Below are positions 1 to 7,978 of a DNA stretch of 32,833 bases, one piece after another. Both the position numbers and the translations under genes were made by a program. How positions within the stretch are numbered: the stretch's first letter is position 1; every line of letters starts with the position of its first letter. The notes beneath the pieces are model-generated. The model saw nothing but the letters and a program-made list of their open reading frames with translations. It had not been told where the DNA came from and searched no databases. Origin of the DNA: Desulfuromonadaceae bacterium (GTDB lineage Bacteria > Desulfobacterota > Desulfuromonadia > Geobacterales > Pseudopelobacteraceae); NCBI GenBank assembly GCA_028683855.1, contig JAQUHA010000008.1, forward strand, positions 1 through 32,833, given 5' to 3'.

Positions 1-81
1 CTACTGGGCATCATCTACCTGACGTTGAAGAACAGATGGGTGTTTGAGGACTTCTCAAACTTCGTAATAAAAGATGCATAA
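1..81 (+). CDS. 3' end of an unidentified gene (partial)
   Basis: Frame 1 is open from the window edge to a TAA at 79-81 and encodes 26 residues ending in FSNFVIKDA. The first part ([13 protein letters not shown]) is hydrophobic followed by basic residues, as at the end of a membrane protein, but this is too short to identify. Frame 3 is also open to a TGA at 45-47, so the true frame is uncertain. The stop lies 50 bp before metK. Confidence 0.35.
   Translation, partial: LLGIIYLTLKNRWVFEDFSNFVIKDA
42..60. repeat. 7-bp inverted repeat upstream of metK
   Basis: A perfect 7-bp inverted repeat, GTTTGAG and CTCAAAC, separated by five bases. It is not followed by a T run, so it is not a convincing terminator. 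It lies 72 bp before the metK start and may be inside the preceding coding sequence. No function can be assigned. Confidence 0.35.
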
Positions 82-131
82 AAGTAACACCAAAATCAAG
101 AGGAGTAGAATTCTTTCATAGGAGCAATAAC

Positions 132-1298
132 ATGGCAGAAAAATTTATCTTTACTTCAGAATCTGTATCTGAGGGGCATCCTGACAAGGTTGCAGATCAA
201 ATTTCAGACTCTATTCTGGACGCAATCCTCTCTCAGGATCCCACTGCACGCGTAGCCTGCGAGACTATGGTAACGACCGGCATGGTTGTGGTTGCCGGTG
301 AAATTACAACTAATGCAGTCATCAATTACTCCGAAATCGCACGTCAGACAATAAAGGACATCGGTTATACCGACTCGGAAATAGGCTTCGACGCAGACAC
401 CTGCGCTGTTCTTGTTTCGATTGACCGGCAGTCTCCTGACATTTCTCAGGGGGTCTCGGAAGGGGAAGGTCTGCATAAGGAACAGGGAGCCGGCGATCAG
501 GGGCTGATGTTTGGATATGCCTGCAATGAAACAAAGGAGCTGATGCCAATGCCTATTCAGCTGGCTCATCAACTGGTTGAAAAACTTGCAGAAGTACGCA
601 AATCCGGCAAACTGAATTTCCTGCGCCCGGACTCCAAATCTCAGGTTTCCGTCGAGTATGTTGATGGCAAGCCAAGCCGCATAGATACAGTTGTAATATC
701 CACACAGCACTCTCCGGACGTTACACATAAACAGATTGAAGAAGGTGTCATTGCCGAGGTAATCAAAAAAGTCATCCCTGCAGAGCTTCTGGATGCTGAT
801 ACACGCTATTTCATAAACCCTACCGGCCGTTTTGTTGTGGGCGGTCCTATGGGTGACTGCGGTTTGACTGGACGGAAGATCATTGTAGATACATACGGCG
901 GTATGGGTCGCCACGGTGGCGGGGCATTCTCCGGCAAAGACCCTTCCAAGGTTGACCGTTCGGCTGCTTATATGGGTCGTTATGTTGCAAAGAACCTTGT
1001 AGCGGCAGAATTATGCGACCGCTGTGAAGTACAGGTTGCTTATGCTATCGGTGTTGCACAGCCTGTATCAATAAACATAAACACATTCGGCACCGGCAGG
1101 GTCACAGAGGAGCGACTTGCAGAGCTTGTTCGTGAAACTTTCGATATGCGTCCAAGAGCAATTATTGAAGAGCTTGATCTTCTCCGCCCTATTTATCGTA
1201 ATACTGCGGCTTACGGCCACTTCGGCAGAGAACTTCCCGAGTTTAACTGGGAGAAGACTGACAAAGCTGCAGAGCTGAAAAAGAAAGCCGGATTTTAA
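132..1298 (+). CDS. metK: S-adenosylmethionine synthase (methionine adenosyltransferase)
   Basis: This cytosolic enzyme makes S-adenosylmethionine from methionine and ATP, releasing phosphate and pyrophosphate. The 388-residue length is normal for the family. The N-terminal [11 protein letters not shown] motif (residues 9-19) carries the ATP-binding histidine. The central [12 protein letters not shown] signature, the DCGLTGRKI block and the glycine-rich [16 protein letters not shown] loop that closes over the active site are all intact. The ATG at 132 is preceded by GGAG at 121-124 with seven-base spacing. I see no SAM riboswitch in the 50-bp leader. A strong intrinsic terminator follows directly, so the transcript probably ends before polB. 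A long open frame on the opposite strand is a codon-composition shadow. Confidence 0.98.
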   Translation: MAEKFIFTSESVSEGHPDKVADQISDSILDAILSQDPTARVACETMVTTGMVVVAGEITTNAVINYSEIARQTIKDIGYTDSEIGFDADTCAVLVSIDRQSPDISQGVSEGEGLHKEQGAGDQGLMFGYACNETKELMPMPIQLAHQLVEKLAEVRKSGKLNFLRPDSKSQVSVEYVDGKPSRIDTVVISTQHSPDVTHKQIEEGVIAEVIKKVIPAELLDADTRYFINPTGRFVVGGPMGDCGLTGRKIIVDTYGGMGRHGGGAFSGKDPSKVDRSAAYMGRYVAKNLVAAELCDRCEVQVAYAIGVAQPVSININTFGTGRVTEERLAELVRETFDMRPRAIIEELDLLRPIYRNTAAYGHFGRELPEFNWEKTDKAAELKKKAGF

Positions 1299-1310
1299 AG
1301 AATTTGATTA

Positions 1311-1362
1311 CTGACTCCTCCCCCCGCCTCAAGCTGTCTGCGGTGGGGAGGAGTCAGTTTTT
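1311..1362 (+). terminator. Rho-independent terminator after metK
   Basis: Arm 1311-1327 (CTGACTCCTCCCCCCGC) pairs with 1340-1357 over 17 base pairs with a single bulged T at 1344. The loop has 12 bases, and five T residues follow at 1358-1362. The stem is very GC-rich and starts 12 bp after the metK stop. The descending arm also contains GGTGGG, which can pair with CCCACC just before the polB start (see findings). Confidence 0.93.
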
Positions 1363-1373
1363 AATCCCACCCA

Positions 1374-3617
1374 ATGACCACCAGTACAATCGAACAGAAT
1401 CCGCTGCTTTTTGGACACGATAAACGAACAGGAATTGTCGCCATAGAACCGGTCGGACATTTCGTGCGAATTTTCTTCCGTACCGAAGGAAGAGTTCATT
1501 TTCACGACGAAGTATTTCACCCGTTCATTCTCGTAAATGACCCTGAACTCCTCTCCGGCTGCCGGGCTTCCTGCTCCATCCAAAAACTGTCCGGAGATAA
1601 CTTTTACAACTATATGCTCAGGTATGACTCCTGGAGCGACTGTCTCTCTGCACGAGATTTTCTAACCGCCAGCACCGGCAAGAAATACTCCTCACCCACT
1701 GCCCCATACCTTTTTCTGCCTGATTTATCACATCAGTATATGCTTGTCACAGGAACAACTTTATTTAAAGGGATGGATTTCAGCGAACTGCGATGTCTGG
1801 CGCTCGATATTGAAACAGCCTGTGCAGATGGATACGAATTCTCAAATCCGGATCGCGCGGAGGATAGGATTATTTCAATTGCACTAAAAAGTTCCAACGG
1901 TGAGGAGCTTGTGCTGAGAGGCGACCAACTGAGCGAGGCGGAACTTCTGCTGGCGCTGAACAGCCATATCCATAATGCTGATCCAGATGTAATTACCGGC
2001 CATAACATTTTCAAGTTTGATCTTGACTACATAAACAGAAGGGCTCAAAAACACAATATCACGCTGACATGGGGGCGCAATGCCTCACCACCGCACATCA
2101 CAAAAAACGCCAGATGGAATATTGCCGAAAAAACCATTGAGTATCCGCGATGGGATCTCTATGGCAGACACATAATAGACACCTGGTTTCTTGTTCAGTT
2201 ATACGACGTAGCCGGCAGAAATCTTGAAAGTCACGGACTGAAGGGAGTTGCACGTCATTTCTCTTTTGCCTCCGAAAGCAGAACCTATCTTGACGGCGAT
2301 CAGATTTCATCAACATTCCAATCCGATCCTGAACAACTCTACCGCTACAATCTTGACGATACGCGAGAAACACTTTCGCTCTTTAACCTGCTTGGTTACC
2401 CCTGGTTTCTGCAGAGCCGCATCTTCCCGTACTCGTTTCAGAACTGCCTAGTAAGGGGCAACGCCACCCGCATAAATGCGCTCTTTCTGCGTGAATATCT
2501 GAGGCAGGGGCATTCAATCCCGTCACGCACCGGAGAGAGTGCTCCATTCGAGGGGGGATACGCTGATTTACTCTGCCCGGGAGTCGTCAACCCGATTATT
2601 CATTGTGATGTTGCCTCTCTCTACCCTTCATTGATGCTCACCTACCGCACTGCTCCGCAACAAGAGACACTTGGACTTTTCTTACCGATGCTTGCAGAGC
2701 TGCGTAATTTCCGTTTGACGGCAAAACAGCTTGCACGCACTTCAGACACGGAAGAGAAACGTCGTCATTTCGACTCACTTCAACAGATATTCAAAATTCT
2801 GATAAACTCATTTTACGGTTTTCTGGGAGCTGCACGGCATAATTTTTCAGATCCGGCAGCAGCAGCCGAGGTAACAAGACTAGGAAGGGTAACTATCAGA
2901 AATATGATGGAGATGCTCACTGCGGAAGGTGCTTATCCAGTTGAAGTTGACACAGACGGTATCTACTTTAAACCACCTGACTCCTGCAAAACAGAGGGGG
3001 ATGCAGCAGAGCTGGTCAGCCGCATTTCTAAAGGGCTTCCTGAAGGAATTGATGTTGAACTAGATGGACGGTACAGCTCAATGTTTGCCTATAAAGCGAA
3101 GAACTACGCACTCCTGTCATATAACGGAGATATAGTTATCAAAGGCAGCAGCCTCCGTTCACGCGCTGAAAAGCCATACCTCCGCGATTTTATGAAAGAT
3201 ACTGTAGAAAGACTGCTTACAGGCAGGGGGGATACTGTCGATAAACTGTTTGAGGATTACTGTATCAAGCTACGTTCCAGAACTCTGGATGTTGCGTGGG
3301 TTGCACGAAATGAGACCTTAGGAGAGTCTCCAGAGAACTACCGGGAGAGAGTGCAGTCCGGTATGCGTAACCGCTCGGCGGCATTTGAGATCGCACTCGT
3401 TTCTAATAAGGAATACAGAGCCGGAGACCAGATAAGATATTATATAGCCGGTTCCGGCAAAGGTGCTCCCGCACACAAGCAGTGCCGCCCAATCAGCGCT
3501 TTTGATCCTCAACACCCCGACATAAACATATCGTATTACATCGATAAGTTACGGCATATTTTAAAACGGTTTGAGCCTTTTCTGCCTAAGGAACCGACTC
3601 TTTTCGATCTTTATTAA
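1374..3617 (+). CDS. polB: Family B DNA polymerase (DNA polymerase II type)
   Basis: This is a template-directed DNA polymerase with 3'-5' proofreading, resembling bacterial Pol II used in repair and lesion bypass. The 747 residues are slightly shorter than E. coli Pol II. Exonuclease motifs are present: DIET (145-148), HNIFKFD (210-216) and YNLDD (325-329). Polymerase motif A is DVASLYPS (412-419), motif B is KILINSFYG (474-482), and motif C is VDTDGIY (525-531), with Gly where YGDTDS has Ser. A KAKNYALL block follows. The C-terminus, EPTLFDLY, resembles a beta-clamp-binding tail. All catalytic Asp residues are present, so it should be active. The ATG lies only 12 bp after the metK terminator T run and has no well-spaced ribosome binding site, so either expression is low or the start is further downstream. 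The only gene beside it on the same strand is metK. Confidence 0.93.
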   Translation: MTTSTIEQNPLLFGHDKRTGIVAIEPVGHFVRIFFRTEGRVHFHDEVFHPFILVNDPELLSGCRASCSIQKLSGDNFYNYMLRYDSWSDCLSARDFLTASTGKKYSSPTAPYLFLPDLSHQYMLVTGTTLFKGMDFSELRCLALDIETACADGYEFSNPDRAEDRIISIALKSSNGEELVLRGDQLSEAELLLALNSHIHNADPDVITGHNIFKFDLDYINRRAQKHNITLTWGRNASPPHITKNARWNIAEKTIEYPRWDLYGRHIIDTWFLVQLYDVAGRNLESHGLKGVARHFSFASESRTYLDGDQISSTFQSDPEQLYRYNLDDTRETLSLFNLLGYPWFLQSRIFPYSFQNCLVRGNATRINALFLREYLRQGHSIPSRTGESAPFEGGYADLLCPGVVNPIIHCDVASLYPSLMLTYRTAPQQETLGLFLPMLAELRNFRLTAKQLARTSDTEEKRRHFDSLQQIFKILINSFYGFLGAARHNFSDPAAAAEVTRLGRVTIRNMMEMLTAEGAYPVEVDTDGIYFKPPDSCKTEGDAAELVSRISKGLPEGIDVELDGRYSSMFAYKAKNYALLSYNGDIVIKGSSLRSRAEKPYLRDFMKDTVERLLTGRGDTVDKLFEDYCIKLRSRTLDVAWVARNETLGESPENYRERVQSGMRNRSAAFEIALVSNKEYRAGDQIRYYIAGSGKGAPAHKQCRPISAFDPQHPDINISYYIDKLRHILKRFEPFLPKEPTLFDLY

Positions 3618-3630
3618 TTGAGCATCTGAT

Positions 3631-4158
3631 TCAATCATTTATGTACTGCAGTGAATATTTAACGTAATTACCCGGCGATTTTTTCAGCCATACTATCTCA
3701 TCAGCAGTCAGGTCACGTTTATACCTGGCAGGAGCGCCGACCCACAAGGTATGAGGGGGGATATTTGTCCCTTCGGTAACAAGCGCACGAGCACCAACCA
3801 ATGCACCTTCACCGACAACCGCGTTATCCATAACCATAGCCTGCATACCGATAAAACAGCCATTCTGCAGAGTACAGCCATGAAGGGTGACAGAGTGACC
3901 GATAGTAACGTCGTCACCTATTATCAGAGGCGCTCCCGGATCTTCAGCATTTTTCTTATGAGTAACATGAAGCATTGAAAGGTCCTGTACGTTGCTGCGC
4001 GCCCCGATACGAATACGGTTTACGTCACCACGGACTACGCAGTTATACCAGACGCTTGACTGCTCACCTATCTCAACATCACCTATGATAACAGCAGTTT
4101 CAGCTATGAATGCCGAATCGTGGATAGTTGGTTCAATGTTCTGGAATGTTTTAATCAT
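3631..4158 (-). CDS. Gamma-carbonic-anhydrase-like hexapeptide-repeat protein
   Basis: A left-handed beta-helix protein of the gamma-carbonic anhydrase/YrdA group, which forms trimers with a metal at each subunit interface. Imperfect hexapeptide repeats run through residues 12-130 (for example VIIGDVEIGEQSSVW). The three metal ligands are expected at His64 (SMLHV), His88 (IGHSV) and His93 (TLHGC); the five-residue spacing of the last two matches the family. True carbonic anhydrase activity is not certain, since many members of this group are inactive or of unknown substrate. I chose the ATG at 4158 (MIKTF, 175 residues) because GAGAGG lies eight bases upstream; the open frame runs further to 4245 but without family similarity. 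It is convergent with polB (13-bp gap) and divergent from dapF. Confidence 0.9.
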   Translation of the reverse strand: MIKTFQNIEPTIHDSAFIAETAVIIGDVEIGEQSSVWYNCVVRGDVNRIRIGARSNVQDLSMLHVTHKKNAEDPGAPLIIGDDVTIGHSVTLHGCTLQNGCFIGMQAMVMDNAVVGEGALVGARALVTEGTNIPPHTLWVGAPARYKRDLTADEIVWLKKSPGNYVKYSLQYIND

Positions 4159-4279
4159 GTTCAAAACCTCTCTATATGTGGTTGTTTCAGGCGGTCGCAT
4201 TATATCCATTACACAAAGAGTTGGCAATACCGCCTTATTATCCATAATTATCAGGTGCCTGGAAAAAGCATCAAACTAC

Positions 4280-4308
4280 TTGTTGCTCCGCTCTCTTTTT
4301 GTTATGGT
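4280..4308 (+). promoter_or_regulatory. Possible sigma-70 promoter for dapF-gspCDEF
   Basis: TTGTTG at 4280-4285 and TATGGT at 4303-4308 are separated by 17 bases, 37 bp before the dapF start, within the 187-bp divergent region shared with the carbonic-anhydrase-like gene. The -35 box matches the consensus only in TTG and the -10 box at four of six positions, so this is a weak prediction. Confidence 0.35.
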
Positions 4309-4345
4309 GCAGAGTCAATTTAAACCGGCAGGGGGATCCTCTTTA

Positions 4346-5182
4346 ATGAAATTTACCAAGATGCAAGGTGCAGGAAATGACTATGTATACGTAAACTGTT
4401 TTGTTGAAACCGTTAGCGATCCACAAAATACCGCCATACAGGTTTCAAATCGCAATTTCGGTATCGGATCGGACGGTCTTATTCTTATCATGCCTTCAGA
4501 GGTTGCAGATGTGCGTATGAGAATGTTTAACTCCGACGGTTCAGAATCCGAAATGTGCGGCAACGGAATTAGATGTGTCGCTAAATATGCTTTCGACCAT
4601 GGTATCGTTTCAAAAAATGAAATAACCGCCGAGACAGGGGCAGGCATACTGACTCTGCTGCTTTTTCCGGGAGAAGATGGAAAAATAGAGAAGGTTCGGG
4701 TAAATATGGGGCCACCGCGCCTTAGCCGTTCAGAGATACCAATGACAGGGGATCCTGATGCCAACGTAATTTCGGAAGAACTTACAGTTCTTGACAAAAC
4801 ATTCAAAATCACTTGTGCTTCAATGGGAAATCCGCACTGCGTCATATTTGTCGAGGACGTTGTCAATTTCCCCGTATCAACGTACGGACCGCTTATTGAA
4901 AACAATCCCCTCTTTCCCCGTCGCACAAATGTAGAATTCATCGAGATTATATCCCGCGTGGAAATACGTCAACGTACCTGGGAAAGGGGAGCCGGCGAGA
5001 CTCTTGCCTGTGGCACAGGTTCAAGTGCAGTAACTGCAGCCTGCGTGCTGAACGGCTTGACAGAAAAGAAACTTCTGAATCACCTTTCAGGGGGTGATCT
5101 TGAAATGGAATGGGCAGATGACGGTAACATCTACATGACAGGTCCCGCAGTTGAAGTGTTCAGCGGAGAAATAAGACTGTAA
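4346..5182 (+). CDS. dapF: Diaminopimelate epimerase
   Basis: Interconverts LL- and meso-diaminopimelate, the last-but-one step to lysine and the source of the peptidoglycan cross-linking residue. It is cofactor-independent and uses two cysteines as base and acid: Cys71 in MCGNGIRC and Cys222 in ACGTGSS, both present. The N-terminal KMQGAGNDYVYV motif (residues 5-16) is typical. The start at 4346 (278 residues) is chosen because homology begins there and GGGGGA lies upstream; the open frame extends to 3992 only as antisense of the neighbouring gene. The stop codon TAA shares its last A with the ATG of gspC, so this metabolic gene is translationally coupled to the type II secretion genes. Confidence 0.97.
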   Translation: MKFTKMQGAGNDYVYVNCFVETVSDPQNTAIQVSNRNFGIGSDGLILIMPSEVADVRMRMFNSDGSESEMCGNGIRCVAKYAFDHGIVSKNEITAETGAGILTLLLFPGEDGKIEKVRVNMGPPRLSRSEIPMTGDPDANVISEELTVLDKTFKITCASMGNPHCVIFVEDVVNFPVSTYGPLIENNPLFPRRTNVEFIEIISRVEIRQRTWERGAGETLACGTGSSAVTAACVLNGLTEKKLLNHLSGGDLEMEWADDGNIYMTGPAVEVFSGEIRL

Positions 5183-6072
5183 TGCCACGCATTATTAACA
5201 TCATAAACATCCTGCTCGGGATAGCTGTAATAGCGATACTTGCAGGAGTTGTTACGGGACAGCTGTCTACCAGACTGGGAAAAACCATTCTACCGAAAGA
5301 GAGTAGACAGACGGGATCAAAAGTTTCTACCTTCCAAAAGAATGAAGCCCTCTCCTTTTATTCACCAATCCTCTCAAACGGTCTGTTCGGAAAAGCAGCT
5401 TCCGGCTCCCTGACTCCGATAACAAACAGCCTCGCAACATCTGTTCAGGCTCCGCCGGCTACAGCACCGACAGAACTTATGCTTCTTGGAACTGCTGTCG
5501 GATCTTTTCGTGAAACTTTCGCTCTGGTTCGACACACAAAGAAAAACGAAGAGCGTGTGTTCCGGCTGGGGGATGTAGTTTTTGATGCGGGGAGACTTGC
5601 TGAAGTTCAAAAAGATAGCGCCTTCATTGTAGTAAATGGAAAAAAGGTCGAACTGTTGACACCAATGACTCCACCTGTCACATCTTTAGTAAATCAACCA
5701 TCAGCATCAGAAGCTGCGGCAAAGAGCTTTACAGCAGTAGCAAGCACTGGAAACGGGAATTATGTTATTGATCAACGTGCGCTTAACGCTGCTCTGGACA
5801 ACCCGGCTCAGGCTATGAGTGACGCCCGCCTTCTCCCCAGTCAGAAAGATGGCAAGGTTGAAGGGTTCAGAGCTTCTGAGGTTAAACCGAATGGAGTATT
5901 CGGCATGATCGGCATTAAGAATGGTGATATTCTGATCAGCCTTAATGATTTCCCGATGGACTCACCGGACAAGGCACTTCAATCATTCATCGCCCTGAAG
6001 GGTCAAAACAGACTGAAACTGGATATTATCCGTGACGGCAGGCAGCAGACGTTCAATTACGAGATTCAGTAA
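5182..6072 (+). CDS. gspC: Type II secretion system inner-membrane protein GspC
   Basis: GspC spans the inner membrane once and links the inner-membrane platform to the secretin GspD. The 296 residues show a short cytoplasmic N-terminus and a membrane segment (about residues 8-26), then a Pro/Thr/Ala-rich periplasmic linker. An HR-like beta domain follows around residues 95-160 (LMLLGTAVGSFRETFALVR and VFRLGDVVFDAG). The C-terminal PDZ-like domain begins at GVFGMIGIKNGDILISLND (about 237) and runs to the end. The PDZ form, rather than a coiled coil, is the common GspC type. The ATG overlaps the dapF stop by one base and the gspD start follows 13 bp after its stop. Confidence 0.9.
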   Translation: MPRIINIINILLGIAVIAILAGVVTGQLSTRLGKTILPKESRQTGSKVSTFQKNEALSFYSPILSNGLFGKAASGSLTPITNSLATSVQAPPATAPTELMLLGTAVGSFRETFALVRHTKKNEERVFRLGDVVFDAGRLAEVQKDSAFIVVNGKKVELLTPMTPPVTSLVNQPSASEAAAKSFTAVASTGNGNYVIDQRALNAALDNPAQAMSDARLLPSQKDGKVEGFRASEVKPNGVFGMIGIKNGDILISLNDFPMDSPDKALQSFIALKGQNRLKLDIIRDGRQQTFNYEIQ

Positions 6073-6085
6073 TCCGGAGGATCAA

Positions 6086-7978
6086 TTGATTCGATATTTA
6101 CAACTTACAATCTGCACACTGATTTTAGCTGCAACACTCTTTGCGGGAAATGCTCAGGCTGCAGCTCCTAAAGGGGTTGTTTTGAACTTCAACGAAGTGG
6201 ATATATCCACCATGGTGAAATTCATAAGTGACCTTACCGGAAAGAACTTTATTCTTGATGACCGCGTAAAAGGAAAAATTTCCGTTTACTCCCCATCCAG
6301 ACTTTCTATAGAAGAGGCGTACAATGTTTTCACCTCTGTGCTTGATCTAAAAGGTTTTACAGTAGTACAGAGCGGCAAGTTTTCAAAAATAGTCCCATCT
6401 TCGTCCGCAAGACAGTCAAGCTTTAAACTCCTTAAACAGGAGGAGCAGGCTCCGATAAACGAGAGCTATATAGCACAGGTAACCAAGCTGGAGTATATTA
6501 CTGCTCAGGAGGCTGTTACCTTTCTGCAACCTATGATCTCGCGGGATGGACACCTCTCCGCATTTGGACCAGGCAATCTGCTGCTAATGGTTGACTCGGC
6601 AATAAATGTGCGTAAGCTGCATGAAATTCTGCTCACTATTGATACAGCACGATCACGAGAAGGGCTGGAGATCATATATCTCAAAAATGCTTCTGCAGAG
6701 GATGCTTCTAAAACAGTTCAGCAGTGGTTAAGCGGCTCCGACGGCAAACCGGGCGGACAGCCTGCTCGTGGCGCCGGCAGTACTACAAATGTTATTGCAG
6801 ATGAACGGTTGAATGCTCTCTTGATATTTGGAAACGAGACGACCAAAAAGGAGATCAGAGAACTGATTGAAAAACTGGACGTGGCGGCTCCGGACGCTAG
6901 CAGCAAGATCAATGTTTATTATCTTGAGAACACCGATGCGACTGAGATAGCAAAAGTACTGGATGGCGTTGTTAAGGGGATCTCAGCACAAGCCACAGCC
7001 AAACCGGGCGCCCCTGCACAGCCTGCTTCACCATTTGACAGCGGAAAAATAACCATTACCCCTGACAAAGGTTCAAATTCTCTGGTAATCATGGCTTCAC
7101 CGACCGATTACACTGAGCTTGTTCAGGTTATAAAGAAACTGGATCGACGCAGCAAGCAGGTATTTGTGCAGGTGCTGATAGCTGAAGTATCACTCGATAA
7201 AACAAGTGAAGTCGGACTACAGACCGGTCTTATCGGTGGTGGAAATCCGAACAGCAATTTTACAATCGCAGGACTCTACGACCCTCTTGGAACTCTTGTG
7301 GATATTGGAACAATTGTCACCGCCGGCGGCACGTTGACACCGGAAGTCACCGCAAGTCCGTTAAATGTCACCGCTGTACTAAAGGCACTTGACAAAAAGG
7401 GGTTGTTGAACATCCTCTCCACACCGAACATTCTGACTTCCGATAATAAGGAGGCTGAGATAAATGTTGGCGAGAATGTGCCGTTTCAAGGGGCGGCAAC
7501 CCAGAGCACTTATGGAACAACACAGTCTATAGAACGTAAAGACATCGGTATAAATCTTAAAATAAAGCCACAGATCAGCGAAGGTGATTATATCCGCATG
7601 GATATAAATCAGGAAATCTCTGCAGTAAAAGATAGTAGAGGTCAGGCAGTTGACCTAGTTACAACAAAGCGTTCAGCTAAAACCAGTGTAGTAATCAAAG
7701 ATAAAGAAACCGTAGCCATTGGAGGTCTGATTCAGGATACTGAAGAGGACACAATCAGCAAAGTGCCATTTCTCGGTGATATACCTCTTTTGGGGTGGTT
7801 GTTCAAAACCAAATCAAAAACACGTAAGAAAACAAATCTTATGATCTTACTGACACCTCACATAGTAAAGGATGCAGCCGACCTTGCAGAGATGACAAAC
7901 AAACAGCGCCAGGAGTTCGGTGAATCAGCAAGGAAAAAAGACACTGTTGATGCCCAGAAAGAGATTTCAGGACAATGA
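6086..7978 (+). CDS. gspD: Type II secretion secretin GspD
   Basis: Forms the multimeric outer-membrane channel through which folded exoproteins leave the cell. I place the start at a TTG (6086) because GGAGG lies five bases before it (6076-6080) and it begins directly with a signal peptide: a hydrophobic stretch CTLILAATLFAG and an AQA-type cleavage site near residue 25. This gives 630 residues. An upstream in-frame ATG at 6032 would add 18 residues that are antisense to nothing but lie inside gspC and spoil the signal peptide. The N0 domain (about 29-75) has the GVVLNFNEVDISTMVKFI pattern, followed by three N1-N3 ring-building repeats. The secretin domain ends with VAIGGLIQD and VPFLGDIPLLGWLF signatures and ILLTPHIV. 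It overlaps gspE by four bases (ATGA). Confidence 0.96.
   Translation: MIRYLQLTICTLILAATLFAGNAQAAAPKGVVLNFNEVDISTMVKFISDLTGKNFILDDRVKGKISVYSPSRLSIEEAYNVFTSVLDLKGFTVVQSGKFSKIVPSSSARQSSFKLLKQEEQAPINESYIAQVTKLEYITAQEAVTFLQPMISRDGHLSAFGPGNLLLMVDSAINVRKLHEILLTIDTARSREGLEIIYLKNASAEDASKTVQQWLSGSDGKPGGQPARGAGSTTNVIADERLNALLIFGNETTKKEIRELIEKLDVAAPDASSKINVYYLENTDATEIAKVLDGVVKGISAQATAKPGAPAQPASPFDSGKITITPDKGSNSLVIMASPTDYTELVQVIKKLDRRSKQVFVQVLIAEVSLDKTSEVGLQTGLIGGGNPNSNFTIAGLYDPLGTLVDIGTIVTAGGTLTPEVTASPLNVTAVLKALDKKGLLNILSTPNILTSDNKEAEINVGENVPFQGAATQSTYGTTQSIERKDIGINLKIKPQISEGDYIRMDINQEISAVKDSRGQAVDLVTTKRSAKTSVVIKDKETVAIGGLIQDTEEDTISKVPFLGDIPLLGWLFKTKSKTRKKTNLMILLTPHIVKDAADLAEMTNKQRQEFGESARKKDTVDAQKEISGQ

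Noticed and set aside
82-131. SAM riboswitch before metK
   Set aside because: The leader is about 50 bases, far too short for a SAM-I riboswitch, and has no terminator stem or conserved core.
204-914. 236-codon open frame opposite metK
   Set aside because: Lies wholly antisense to a well-supported metK, has no recognisable domain or ribosome binding site, and is explained by codon composition.
1329-1583. 84-codon minus-strand frame at the start of polB
   Set aside because: Overlaps the terminator and the polB 5' end and shows no domain.
3992-4345. N-terminal extension of dapF
   Set aside because: The open frame is antisense to the carbonic-anhydrase-like gene; DapF homology and the ribosome binding site both point to 4346.
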